A model generated the notes under the pieces. It worked only from the letters and a program-made list of their open reading frames with translations. It did not search any database and was not told where the DNA came from. A stretch of DNA of 64,000 bases from Candidatus Iainarchaeum sp. (GTDB taxonomy: Archaea; B1Sed10-29; WALL01), in assembly GCA_023129115.1 (NCBI GenBank), contig JAGMCR010000003.1, positions 1-64,000 on the forward strand, given 5' to 3'. A program made the translations under genes and the position numbers. Positions 45,192 to 55,076 of this stretch are shown piece after piece. The stretch's first letter is position 1. Every line of letters begins with the position of its first letter.

Positions 45192-46447
45192 ACGGGGTTT
45201 TCCTGACCTGGGAATTCATCGAGAAGATAGCTGTCGCCCTCGCCATAGGCGCGCTGCTTGGGATGGAGAGGGAGTACACCAAGAAGCAAGTAGTTGTGGG
45301 CCTGCGGACTTTCGCGCTCATCTCGCTGCTTGGGGCGCTGTTCGTGGAGTTCGCGGAATTGACCGGGGACGGGCTGCAGATTGTGCTCGGCTTCGTCGCC
45401 GTGATGCTGTTGGTCGCGGTGCTCTATGCCTCTAACCTGTTCAAGTTCAAGGCGGTTGGCATGACCACGAGCATAGCGCTGCTGATGAGCTATGTGCTCG
45501 GGGTGTTCGTCGCCTACGGGAGGGTCACGGAAGCAGTATTCGTGGCAATCGCGACCGCGATAGTGATGTTCGCCAAGGACTGGATGCACAAGTTCGTGCG
45601 GGAGCTCTCGAGCAGGGAGGTGCTGGACTTTCTTGAGTTCCTCATCCTGGTGGGCATAATCTATCCGCTGGTGCCCCAGGAGCCAATCGTGCTCTACAGC
45701 GTCGTTATTAACATCATGGACATCTGGCTCCTTGTGTTCATGCTGGCGCTGATTAACTTTGCCGGCTTCGTGGGCTCGAGGTACATAAGTGGGAAGGAGC
45801 AGATGGAGCTCATGAGCCTGCTCGGCGGCCTCGTGAGCAGCACTGCAGTGCTTTACTCAATGACGCAGGCCTATGCCAAGAACAAGGAGAAGGAAGTCAT
45901 CCTGTCGTCCTCTTATATGTTTATAAACGCCTCGATGTTCTTCAGAAACCTCGTCATCCTCGCCGTGCTTCTCCCGGCGAGCGTAGATTACCTGGCGCCC
46001 CCAATCATCGCGAGCTCGCTTTTCCTGATAGCTGCCGGCTACTGGACGGGCAGGGGCAAGGCGAAAGCCATGAAAATCTCGCTTAGTAGCCCCTTCCAGG
46101 TAAAAAAAGCCGCGTCGCTCGTGGTCAAGCTGGCGGTTGTTTTGGTGGCACTTGAAGTTGTGATAGTATATCTTCCGGATATATTTTATATAGCCACGTT
46201 TTTCGGCGGGATTACTAGCTCGGCTTCTACCATGGCTTCTTTCCCTGTGCTGGTTGAAACAGGGCGTATAACGGTTCGCATGGCGGTTATCGGGGCCAGT
46301 ATAGCCGTGCTTGGCGACTTATTGGTGGGAAATATTATTGTTTATTACCTTGGGGGCGCTTGGGAGTCCGCAAAGCGCGCATTGCCCTGGGGGCTCGCCG
46401 CGACGGCGATTTACGGCGTGATACTTGCTTTATTGGTGGGGATTTAG
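45188..46447 (+). CDS. MgtC/DUF4010-type multi-TM membrane protein
   Basis: ALAIGALLGMEREYTKK...GLRTFALISLLGAL MgtC-like N-terminus. Confidence 0.8.
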   Translation: MNGVFLTWEFIEKIAVALAIGALLGMEREYTKKQVVVGLRTFALISLLGALFVEFAELTGDGLQIVLGFVAVMLLVAVLYASNLFKFKAVGMTTSIALLMSYVLGVFVAYGRVTEAVFVAIATAIVMFAKDWMHKFVRELSSREVLDFLEFLILVGIIYPLVPQEPIVLYSVVINIMDIWLLVFMLALINFAGFVGSRYISGKEQMELMSLLGGLVSSTAVLYSMTQAYAKNKEKEVILSSSYMFINASMFFRNLVILAVLLPASVDYLAPPIIASSLFLIAAGYWTGRGKAKAMKISLSSPFQVKKAASLVVKLAVVLVALEVVIVYLPDIFYIATFFGGITSSASTMASFPVLVETGRITVRMAVIGASIAVLGDLLVGNIIVYYLGGAWESAKRALPWGLAATAIYGVILALLVGI

Positions 46448-47584
46448 ATGAAGGCAACAGTTATAGTGGGATGCCAATTCGGGGATGAAGCGAAGGGCAA
46501 GATGGTTGATTACTTCGCGGGTGGAGTAGACGCGGTCGCCCGGTTCCAGGGCGGCAACAACGCGGGGCACACAGTTATTGTCGAGGGGAAGAAGTACGTG
46601 CTGCACTTTATCCCGTCCGGGGTTGTGCGCGGGCTGAAGTGTGTGCTCGGCAATGGAATGGTGATAGAGCCGAGGAAGCTCTTGGAAGAAATAGAGATGC
46701 TCCGCGGGCTTGGCATCGAGCCCGACTTATTGATTGACCAGAAGGCGCACGTCATCACCCAGGAAGAGCTCGACAAGGACGCGAAGGACAGCAAAATCGG
46801 GACCACGAAGAAGGGCATCGGCCCGTGCTACGAGGACAAGGCGGCGAGGACGGGCATCCGCGTGATGGACCTGCTCGACAAGGGCATGGTCAGTGATGAT
46901 TATTACGGGGCGGGGCAGAAGCTCAAGCAGTACATTGGCGACGCGTCGCTCGCGCTGTTTGGGATGAAGAAAGTCCTAATCGAGGGCGCGCAGGGCACGA
47001 TGCTTGACATTGACCACGGGACTTACCCGTTCGTGACGAGCAGCCACACAGTCGCCGGGAGCGCTTGCTCCGGGCTGGGGATTGGCCCCGGGACAATAGA
47101 AAAAGTTGTTGGGATTACCAAGGCGTATACCACGAGGGTCGGCAACGGGCCGTTCCCCACCGAGCTCGAGGGCGCGGACGGTGAAAAGCTGCGGGAAAAG
47201 GGCAAGGAGTTCGGCGCCACGACCGGGCGGCCAAGGCGCTGCGGGTGGTTTGACGCGCTGATAGTCAAGTACGCGATGAGAATCAACGGCATCAATGAAT
47301 TAGTGCTGACCAAGCTCGACGTGCTTGACGGCTTCGACAAAGTGAAGGTTTGCGTTGCGTACGAAAAGGACGGCGAGAGGGTTGAGGACCTGCCGCCGAA
47401 CCTTGACGGGTGGAAGCCTGTTTACGATGAGCTGCCCGGCTGGGAGAACAGCAAGGTCGCGTCGTACGAAGAGCTGCCGAAAGAGGCGAGGGGCTACATA
47501 GAAAAAATCGAGTCGCTTGTTGGGGTAAAAATAACAATGCTTAGCACCGGGCCGGCGAGGGACGAAGTGCTCAAGAGGCCTTGA
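46448..47584 (+). CDS. purA: Adenylosuccinate synthetase
   Basis: VGCQFGDEAKGKMVDYFA; FQGGNNAGHTV; EGAQGTMLDIDHGTYPFVTSSHT. Confidence 0.95.
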   Translation: MKATVIVGCQFGDEAKGKMVDYFAGGVDAVARFQGGNNAGHTVIVEGKKYVLHFIPSGVVRGLKCVLGNGMVIEPRKLLEEIEMLRGLGIEPDLLIDQKAHVITQEELDKDAKDSKIGTTKKGIGPCYEDKAARTGIRVMDLLDKGMVSDDYYGAGQKLKQYIGDASLALFGMKKVLIEGAQGTMLDIDHGTYPFVTSSHTVAGSACSGLGIGPGTIEKVVGITKAYTTRVGNGPFPTELEGADGEKLREKGKEFGATTGRPRRCGWFDALIVKYAMRINGINELVLTKLDVLDGFDKVKVCVAYEKDGERVEDLPPNLDGWKPVYDELPGWENSKVASYEELPKEARGYIEKIESLVGVKITMLSTGPARDEVLKRP

Positions 47585-48158
47585 GCTTTCCGTCGCGCGC
47601 TTTTTTCAGTATTTCGACGAAGCCCTTTACCTCGAGTGCCTGGACTTTTTGCTTGAGCGAGTCCGCGGTGTCATCAGGGGCGATGGGGATGGACTCCTGC
47701 CACGCGATTTCGCCCGTGTCCGCGCCCTCGTCAACGAAGTGGATGGTCGCGCCGGTCTCTTTTTCGCCGGCGTCGAGGACTGCCTGGTGGACGTTCAGGT
47801 CCATCCCACCCGCGAACTTCGGGAGCAAAGATGGGTGGACGTTCAGGCACTTGCCCCACCACTTGTGTACAAACCACGGGGACAAAAAGCGCATGTAGCC
47901 GATGAGGAGGACAAGTTCTGCGCCCGCTTCCACGAGCGCGTTGTGGACGCGCCTGTCATAGTCCTCTCGCGAGAGCGTGCCCGGGCCGATGAAGTACGCG
48001 GGGATGCTTCTTTCGCGGGCGAGGTCAAGTATAGCGGCATTTTTCTTGTTCGAGATTACGACGGATATTTCGATTCCGCTCAACTCGCCGCTGTCGATTG
48101 CGGCAAAGATTCCGGCGAGGTCAGTGCCGCGCGTCGAGCCGAGGACGCCGACTTTCAT
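47571..48158 (-). CDS. purN: Phosphoribosylglycinamide formyltransferase (folate-dependent)
   Basis: MKVGVLGSTRGTDLAGI; LNVHPSLLPKFAGGMD; TGATIHFVDEGADTGEI. Confidence 0.92.
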   Translation of the reverse strand: MKVGVLGSTRGTDLAGIFAAIDSGELSGIEISVVISNKKNAAILDLARERSIPAYFIGPGTLSREDYDRRVHNALVEAGAELVLLIGYMRFLSPWFVHKWWGKCLNVHPSLLPKFAGGMDLNVHQAVLDAGEKETGATIHFVDEGADTGEIAWQESIPIAPDDTADSLKQKVQALEVKGFVEILKKARDGKLKAS

Positions 48159-48622
48159 TTGTTTGCCCCCAACCAATTTTTTAACCTTTGAATGAAACCA
48201 ACATCCTCCAACCACCGGCTCTCCACTTTCCCACTCTTTGAGGTTTGCCCGTTCTTCAAAGTGATTACCCCAACAGCCTCATAAACTCGCCACTGCGTTC
48301 CATTCTGGCCGGCGTCTCTTTTATCAGTTCGTGTTATTTGAAGTTTAGCCACCTTGACTTCTGCTATGTCCCTATTCACTTTCTTTAGTTGCTCAGCTAG
48401 GAACTCATTGTAGAATGCTATGCTTTTTTTGACCCCCATACCCCCCACCCTACTCGGGCTTATGGTTTTCTTCATGAGGTCTATTTCGGCGTTGTCCACC
48501 CCGCACCACGCCATTTCTGATGCCAACTCTTCCATGACATAATTGTGGTTCTTCACATCGTAATTCATGAGGCTCGTGAAGCTATCCGCCACGTTATGAG
48601 CTACACCTTTGAGTTTGCTCAT
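48155..48622 (-). CDS. Hypothetical protein (155 aa) coupled between folD and purN
   Basis: ATGA overlaps on both sides; no recognised family. Confidence 0.65.
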   Translation of the reverse strand: MSKLKGVAHNVADSFTSLMNYDVKNHNYVMEELASEMAWCGVDNAEIDLMKKTISPSRVGGMGVKKSIAFYNEFLAEQLKKVNRDIAEVKVAKLQITRTDKRDAGQNGTQWRVYEAVGVITLKNGQTSKSGKVESRWLEDVGFIQRLKNWLGANK

Positions 48623-49458
48623 TTCCTTCTCTCCTTCGCCGCCTCGAGCGTGTTGCGCATCAGGGAGGCAACGGTCATCGGGCCCACGCCGCCGGGGACT
48701 GGCGAGATTGCGGACGCTTTTTCTTTTACCGCGTCGAAGTCAACGTCGCCGCACAATCCGGAGTCTGTGCGGTTGATGCCTACGTCGATGACGACGGCGT
48801 CTTCTTTCACCATGTCGGCGGTTATTAGTTTTGGCTTGCCGGCGGCGGCGATGAGCAAGTCGGCCTGCCTTGTTTCTTCGGGCAAGTTTTTTGTTTTCGA
48901 ATGGCACACAGTTACTGTACAATTTCTTTGCAAGAGCATAATTGCGAGCGGCTTGCCGACTATGTTCGAGCGGCCGACGACAACTGCTTTGGCGCCATTG
49001 TAATTGAAGTTGATTGAGTCGAGCATGGCGATGACTCCTGTCGGCGTGGAGGGGGTGAGGCCCGGCTGCCCGGAAAGGAGGAGGCCCATGTTGACGGGGT
49101 GGAAGCCGTCGACGTCTTTCGCCGGGTCGATGGCTTTGATTACTGCGCTTTCGGCGATTTGTTTTGGGAGTGGGAGCTGGACGAGCACGCCGTCGACTGC
49201 GGGGTCGGCGTTTAGTTTGGAGACGAGGGAGAGCAGTTCTTCTTGCGTTGTTGTGTCCGGCAAAGAGTGCTTGACAGACTCTATGCCAACTTTTTCGCAC
49301 GCAATGTTCTTCATCTTGACGTAGACTTTTGACGCCGGGTTTTCCCCGACAAGGACTACGTCGAGCCGCGGCTTGAACCCCAGTGAAGAGATTTCTCCGG
49401 CGACTTTGTCCTTCAGCCCTGCGGCCAAGGCTTTTCCATCTATAATTGAAGCAGGCAA
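48619..49458 (-). CDS. folD: Bifunctional methylene-THF dehydrogenase/cyclohydrolase
   Basis: VLVQLPLPKQI, VVVGRSNIVGKPLAIMLL, PVPGGVGPMTVASL; TTG start. Confidence 0.93.
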   Translation of the reverse strand: MPASIIDGKALAAGLKDKVAGEISSLGFKPRLDVVLVGENPASKVYVKMKNIACEKVGIESVKHSLPDTTTQEELLSLVSKLNADPAVDGVLVQLPLPKQIAESAVIKAIDPAKDVDGFHPVNMGLLLSGQPGLTPSTPTGVIAMLDSINFNYNGAKAVVVGRSNIVGKPLAIMLLQRNCTVTVCHSKTKNLPEETRQADLLIAAAGKPKLITADMVKEDAVVIDVGINRTDSGLCGDVDFDAVKEKASAISPVPGGVGPMTVASLMRNTLEAAKERRK

Positions 49459-49472
49459 GCAATCACCCCGAT

Positions 49473-49503
49473 GTATTATAAAGAAAGAAAGAGTTATAAA
49501 AAG
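49473..49503. promoter_or_regulatory. Divergent TATA elements for folD operon (-) and pur operon (+)
   Basis: gtattataaag and gttataaaaag between folD and purF. Confidence 0.45.
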
Positions 49504-49552
49504 CGTTGGGTGTAGGTCGATTGGGCTACTCCCTGATTTTGAGGCAACCGTT

Positions 49553-50920
49553 ATGTGTGGGATAGTCGCCTTAAGCAACGGAGATGTTGCGCACAAGCTG
49601 TATTATGGACTGTACTCAATACAGCACCGGGGCCAGGACTCTTGTGGCATAGCCACTTATGACCCGTCGAACCACCGGTTCCGGATGAAGAAGAAGCCTG
49701 GGCTTGTCCCCAATGTCTTCAGCAAGCAGGCGCTCGAAAACCTTTACGGGGAGATGGGGATAGGGCACGTGCGGTACCCGACAATCGGCAGTGACTTCGA
49801 GCGGGACGCACAGCCGTTCCTCTACGAGAACGAGATGGCGCTGGCGCACAACGGCAACATCGCGAATTACATGGAGATAGTCAAGGGGCTTGACATAAGG
49901 CCTGGCTCGATGTGCGACAGCGAGGCGCTAATGAACCTGCTGTTGCAGGAGATGAAGGCGAACGGGGGATTGCTTCCCGGCGTCGAGTCAGTAATGAACA
50001 AGCTCAACGGCTCTTATTCGGTCGTGGCGCTCGTTCCGGGCGAGGGCCTCGTGATTTTCCGTGACCCGCACGCCATCCGGCCGCTCGTCCTGAGCAAGTA
50101 CGGCGCCGCGTCCGAGAGCGTGGCGCTCGACATAATGGGCGAGGAAGTCGTAGACGACGTGGGCCCGGGCGAGTGCATTACGATAAAGGACGGCAAGATG
50201 GAGAGGAAGACGCTTGTTGAAAAGGAGCCAAGGCACTGCATGTTCGAGTGGGTGTACTTCAGCAGGCCGGACTCGACCATACAGAAGAAGCCTGTCTACG
50301 ACGTCAGGCTGCGGCTTGGGGAAGAGCTGGCGAAGCAGTGGGACAAGGACGTCGACGTCGTGATTCCTGTGCCTGACACCTCACGCGCGACCGCGCTGAA
50401 GTTCGCGAGGGAGATTGGCGCCCCGTACCGCGAGGGGCTGATAAAGAACAGGTATGTTTGGCGGACGTTCATAATGCCCCAGCAGGAGCTGCGCGAAGCG
50501 TCGGTCCGCGTGAAGCTCAACCCAATCATCCACGAAATCAAGGGCAAAAGGGTCGCTGTCGTCGACGACAGCATAGTGCGCGGGACCACGAGCCGCAAGA
50601 TAGTGAAGCTCCTGAGGGACGCTGGCGCGAAGGAAGTGCATTTTGTGGTTGCTTGCCCGCCCATCAAGTGGCCGTGCTTCTACGGCATTGACATGACCAA
50701 AAAGGCTGAGCTCGCCGCCGCGGGGTACGATGACGTGGAGAAGCAGATGGCGAAGCACATAGGCGCGGACTCGGTCACTTACCTTGGGATAGAGGGGCTG
50801 CGCAAGGCAATCGGCCTCAAGGGGCTGTGCACCGCGTGCCTCGACGGCGACTACCCGACTGATGTTTCAAAGCTTTTGGCCATGCAGGGCGAGGAAAGGC
50901 CCTACGAGGTGGATGAATGA
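49553..50920 (+). CDS. purF: Amidophosphoribosyltransferase
   Basis: MCGIVALSNGDVAHKLYYGLYSIQHRGQDSCGIAT; VAVVDDSIVRGTTSRKIV. Confidence 0.96.
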   Translation: MCGIVALSNGDVAHKLYYGLYSIQHRGQDSCGIATYDPSNHRFRMKKKPGLVPNVFSKQALENLYGEMGIGHVRYPTIGSDFERDAQPFLYENEMALAHNGNIANYMEIVKGLDIRPGSMCDSEALMNLLLQEMKANGGLLPGVESVMNKLNGSYSVVALVPGEGLVIFRDPHAIRPLVLSKYGAASESVALDIMGEEVVDDVGPGECITIKDGKMERKTLVEKEPRHCMFEWVYFSRPDSTIQKKPVYDVRLRLGEELAKQWDKDVDVVIPVPDTSRATALKFAREIGAPYREGLIKNRYVWRTFIMPQQELREASVRVKLNPIIHEIKGKRVAVVDDSIVRGTTSRKIVKLLRDAGAKEVHFVVACPPIKWPCFYGIDMTKKAELAAAGYDDVEKQMAKHIGADSVTYLGIEGLRKAIGLKGLCTACLDGDYPTDVSKLLAMQGEERPYEVDE

Positions 50921-52266
50921 AGGTGCTCCTCGTCGGGAACGGCGCGAGGGAGCACGTGATGGGAGAGGCATTGGCCAAGACTGCTGAGGTCTACTGCGTG
51001 ATGGGCGCCAACAACCCGGGCCTGGTGGCGCTGGCGGCGGGGCATGCGACGGGCAAGACAACCAACCCCGAGTTTGTGCTCAAGAAGGCCAAGGAATGGG
51101 GGGTGGACTACTGCGTTGTGGGGCCTGAGGCGCCGCTGGGGGAGGGCGTTACCGACGTACTTGAGGAAAACGGGATTCTGTGCGCGAGCCCGAGCAAGGC
51201 GGCCGCGCAAATCGAGCTCGACAAGAGCTTCTGCAGGGAGCTGATGGAAAAGCACGCGTGCCGCGGCAGGGCGGTCTACAAGGTGTTCGACAACGGGGAC
51301 GACGCCGCGGAGTTTATTGAGGTATACGACAAGCCTGTCGCGGTCAAGCCGCTTGGGCTGACCGGGGGCAAGGGCGTCAAGGTCGTTGCGGACGTGCCGG
51401 GCCAGCTCAAGACACTCGAGGCTGCCAAGAAGTACGCGAAGAAAGTAATCGAGGACGGGATTGGCGGCGGGGCCAGGGTCATAATCGAGGAAAAGCTCGA
51501 GGGGGAGGAGTTCACGATACAGGCGTTTGTTGATGGGGAATACGTTGTGCCGACGCCGGCTGTGCAGGACCACAAGTTCGCGTACGACGGCGACAAGGGA
51601 CCGTTCACCGGCGGCATGGGAAGCTACAGCAACGCGGGGATGCTCCTGCCGTTCATGAAGCAGGAGGACTACGACCAGGCAGTCGATGTTTTGCGGGACG
51701 TCGTGGCTGCGCTGAAGGCGGAAAACACGCCGTACAAGGGAGTGATGTACGGCCAGTTCATGCTTACTGGGGAGGGGCCAAAGGTCGTGGAGATAAACGC
51801 GCGCTTCGGAGACCCGGAGGCCATGAACGTCCTGCCAGTGCTGAAGACCCCTTACTGCGAGGTGTGCGAGGCCATAAACGAGGGCGAGCTCGTGAGCATC
51901 CCCCTGGAGTTCGAGCCGAAGGCGACCGTGTGCAAGTACATAGTGCCCAAGGGCTACCCCCAGAAGCCGGAGTCAGGGAAGAAGGTCAGGATAACGGGAA
52001 AGCCCAAGTCCCGGATGTACTATGCGTCGGTGGACAAGAAAAAGGATGGCATCCACATGTCGTCGAGCCGGGCGCTCGCGTTCGTCGGAATCGGCGACAC
52101 AATTGAGGAGGCCGAGGCCGTCGCCGCCAAGGACCTCTCGCTCGTCAAGGGCAGGGTGCAGTACAGGAAGGACATCGGCACGCCGGAGCTCATCCAAAAG
52201 CGGATAAGGCACATGAATGAGCTCAGGGAAGCCGTTAGGGTTATAAACCGCCCCATCACCAAATAA
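50917..52266 (+). CDS. purD: Phosphoribosylamine-glycine ligase
   Basis: MKVLLVGNGAREHVMGEAL; VKPLGLTGGKGVKV; PFTGGMGSYS; EINARFGDPEAMNVLP. Confidence 0.96.
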   Translation: MKVLLVGNGAREHVMGEALAKTAEVYCVMGANNPGLVALAAGHATGKTTNPEFVLKKAKEWGVDYCVVGPEAPLGEGVTDVLEENGILCASPSKAAAQIELDKSFCRELMEKHACRGRAVYKVFDNGDDAAEFIEVYDKPVAVKPLGLTGGKGVKVVADVPGQLKTLEAAKKYAKKVIEDGIGGGARVIIEEKLEGEEFTIQAFVDGEYVVPTPAVQDHKFAYDGDKGPFTGGMGSYSNAGMLLPFMKQEDYDQAVDVLRDVVAALKAENTPYKGVMYGQFMLTGEGPKVVEINARFGDPEAMNVLPVLKTPYCEVCEAINEGELVSIPLEFEPKATVCKYIVPKGYPQKPESGKKVRITGKPKSRMYYASVDKKKDGIHMSSSRALAFVGIGDTIEEAEAVAAKDLSLVKGRVQYRKDIGTPELIQKRIRHMNELREAVRVINRPITK

Positions 52267-52282
52267 ATAGGGTGAGCCCCAA

Positions 52283-52750
52283 ATGCAAATTACGGTTATT
52301 TTAGGGTCTTCTTCTGACGCCCCAATCGCTGAAAAATGCACGAAAGTGCTTGAGCGGTTTGGGGTGGAGCACGAGGTCAGGGTTGCTTCTGCACACCGCG
52401 CGCCGGAAATTGTCAAGGAGCTTGTGGAGTCCTCGGACTCCGAAGTTTTCATCGCGATTGCTGGTTTGGCTGCGGCATTGCCGGGCGTGGTCGCGTCGCA
52501 CACCACGAGGCCGGTCATCGGAGTGCCGGTCGGCGTGAAGCTGGACGGGCTTGACGCGTTCCTCTCGATTGCGCAGATGCCCCCGGGCATACCGGTGGCG
52601 ACCGTCGGCATCGACAGGGGGGACAACGCCGCGGTGCTTGCGGTGGAGATTCTTGCGGCAAAGGACGACGCATTGAGGCAAAAGCTCGGCGAGTACAGGG
52701 AAGAAATGAAAGAAAAGGTGAAGAAGCAGGACGAGGAGATGAGGAAGTGA
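52283..52750 (+). CDS. purE: N5-CAIR mutase/AIR carboxylase PurE
   Basis: [42 protein letters not shown]. Confidence 0.95.
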   Translation: MQITVILGSSSDAPIAEKCTKVLERFGVEHEVRVASAHRAPEIVKELVESSDSEVFIAIAGLAAALPGVVASHTTRPVIGVPVGVKLDGLDAFLSIAQMPPGIPVATVGIDRGDNAAVLAVEILAAKDDALRQKLGEYREEMKEKVKKQDEEMRK

Positions 52751-54057
52751 TCCATCCAATCGAGTACAGGTACAGGTTCCCCGAGATGTACGCGCTGTTC
52801 GACGAGGAGTCGAAGCTGCAGAAGATGCTGCAGGTCGAAGTGGCGCTCGCGAGGGCGCACGCGCGGATTGGGGCGATACCGAAGAAGGACGCGAGGGCGA
52901 TTGCCGCCGCGGCCAAGAGGGTGAAGCTCGAGCGCGTCAAGAAAATCGAGAAGCGGACGCACCACGACGTGATGGCGGTCGCTGACGCGCTGGCCGAGAA
53001 GGCGGGCGCGGCCGGCAAGTGGGTGCACATGGGCGCCACGTCGTACGATATTGTGGACACCATGTGGGCATTGATACTAAAAGACGCCGCTGTTCTGCTG
53101 GCGAAGGACCTGAAGGCGCTCAAGAAAGAGCTGCGCAGGCTCGCGAAAAAGCACAGGAAGACCGTGATGGTCGGAAGGACGCACGGGCAGCACGCGCTGC
53201 CGATTACATTCGGGCTCAAGTGCGCGGTCTGGCTGAGCGAGGTGCAGGCGCACGAGGAGCGGCTTCAGCAGCTCCAGAAGCGCGTGCTTGTCGGAAAGAT
53301 GAGCGGCGCAGTAGGGACGTTCGCGGGGTTTGGCACCACGCGCGTACAAAAGCTTGTGATGAAGGAGCTGGGGCTCGGCGAGCCTGGGGCCACGAACCAG
53401 GTCGTGCAGCGCGAGGGCATGGCGGAGATGGTCGCGTTCACAGGAATAGTCGCGGGGACCGTCGAAAAGATTGCGAAGGAAGTCAGGAACCTCTCGCGCA
53501 GCGAGATAAAGGAAGTCGAGGAGGCCTTCGCCAAGGGGCAGGTCGGCAGCTCGACCATGCCGCAGAAGCGGAACCCGCACAAGAGCGAGAACCTGTGCGG
53601 CGTCGCGCGGGTGATACGGAGCAACGTGATGGTCGCGATGGAGAACATTGCGCTCGAGCACGAGCGCGACCTGACGAACTCAAGTGCGGAGAGGATTATT
53701 CTCCCGGAGAGCTTTGTGCTAACGGACTATTCGCTGAGGCAGATGGCATCGATACTCCATGGGCTGAATGTCTACCCCAAGAGGATGAGGGAAAACCTTG
53801 AGGCGGACGAGTACGTCATGAGTGAGTCCATCATGCTGGCGCTCGTGAAGAAGGGCGTGCCGCGGCAGAAGGCGCACGCCATGGTGAAGAAGGCGGCGAT
53901 GGCTTCGTTCACCAGGGGCAGGGATTACCGGGCCACTGTGGCGAAGGCGGCTTCGGCGTGGCTGTCGGGAAAAGAATTGGACAAGGCAATGGACCCGCAC
54001 TCCTACCTAGGCGAAAGCACGAGGGTTGTCGACAAAGTGCTGAGGGAATGCAGATGA
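52747..54057 (+). CDS. purB: Adenylosuccinate lyase
   Basis: [33 protein letters not shown]. Confidence 0.95.
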   Translation: MIHPIEYRYRFPEMYALFDEESKLQKMLQVEVALARAHARIGAIPKKDARAIAAAAKRVKLERVKKIEKRTHHDVMAVADALAEKAGAAGKWVHMGATSYDIVDTMWALILKDAAVLLAKDLKALKKELRRLAKKHRKTVMVGRTHGQHALPITFGLKCAVWLSEVQAHEERLQQLQKRVLVGKMSGAVGTFAGFGTTRVQKLVMKELGLGEPGATNQVVQREGMAEMVAFTGIVAGTVEKIAKEVRNLSRSEIKEVEEAFAKGQVGSSTMPQKRNPHKSENLCGVARVIRSNVMVAMENIALEHERDLTNSSAERIILPESFVLTDYSLRQMASILHGLNVYPKRMRENLEADEYVMSESIMLALVKKGVPRQKAHAMVKKAAMASFTRGRDYRATVAKAASAWLSGKELDKAMDPHSYLGESTRVVDKVLRECR

Positions 54058-55076
54058 GCTTGACTTACGCGGAAAGCGGCGTGGACAGGGAAAAGCGTGG
54101 CGCTGCGAAGAGCGTGTTCTCTGCGTTCGAGTCAACTTATTCGCTTTCGAAGTATGGCGCGCCGGTGGCGCTGCCGTACAACACTGTTTATCCGGTTGGC
54201 GATAAGTACAATGTGAAGACTTGTGACGGCGTTGGGACCAAGGTGATGCTGGCCGAGCTTGCTGAAAAGCATGACACGATTGGGATTGACGCAGTGGCCA
54301 TGGTCACGAACGACGCGATAAGGTGTGGCGCCGAGCCGATTGCGCTGACGAATGTCATTGACGTGAAGGAGTCGGCGGCGGAGCTGCTGGCTGCGCTGCA
54401 GAAGGGGCTGCAGAAGGGTTCAGAGCAATCGGGCTGCCCCATGGTCGGCGGCGAGACCGCGGACGTGCCCGAGCTGATGACTGCGCTCTACCACATTAAT
54501 TGTGACTGCGTTGCAGAGGTTGAAAAGAGCAACGTGGTTGACGGGAAGGGCATTGCGGACGGCGATGCTGTTGTTGGGATTCCGAGCAGTGGGCTGCACA
54601 GCAATGGAATCAGCCTCGTGCGGAGGGCATTGTTCAAGAAGTGGGGGGGGAAGTACGGCGCGCACGACAAGCCCGACGGGCTTGAGAGGGAACTGGTGTT
54701 CGAGGCGCTCGAGCCCACGCGGGTTTACGTCAAGCCGGTGCTGAAGGCGATAACAGAGTACAGCGTGAAGGCCGCGGTGCACATAACGGGTGATGCGTAC
54801 CTAAAGTTCGGGGCGCTGTTCAAGTCTTCGCCGGGGATTGGCTTTGCGTTCGACAAGTTTGAGCCACAGCCGATTTTTGGATTGATTCAGGAGCAGGGCG
54901 TTGACTGGAAGGAGATGTTCAGGACGTTCAACATGGGGTGGGGTTTCGCACTTGTCGTGCCCAGTGGAGAGGCAGACGCCGTGGCGCAGCTTGTGGGCGG
55001 CACGGAAATAGGCAAAGCGACTGGCCAAAAGGGGGAGATAAGCGTCAGTCACAACGGGAAGGAAATGAATCTTTAA
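54054..55076 (+). CDS. purM: Phosphoribosylformylglycinamidine cyclo-ligase
   Basis: CDGVGTKVMLAE; GGETADVPELM; HITGDAYLKF. Confidence 0.93.
   Translation: MSLTYAESGVDREKRGAAKSVFSAFESTYSLSKYGAPVALPYNTVYPVGDKYNVKTCDGVGTKVMLAELAEKHDTIGIDAVAMVTNDAIRCGAEPIALTNVIDVKESAAELLAALQKGLQKGSEQSGCPMVGGETADVPELMTALYHINCDCVAEVEKSNVVDGKGIADGDAVVGIPSSGLHSNGISLVRRALFKKWGGKYGAHDKPDGLERELVFEALEPTRVYVKPVLKAITEYSVKAAVHITGDAYLKFGALFKSSPGIGFAFDKFEPQPIFGLIQEQGVDWKEMFRTFNMGWGFALVVPSGEADAVAQLVGGTEIGKATGQKGEISVSHNGKEMNL

Noticed and set aside
47571-47584. 14-bp convergent overlap of purA and purN 3' ends
   Set aside because: Common in compact genomes; no sign of special regulation.
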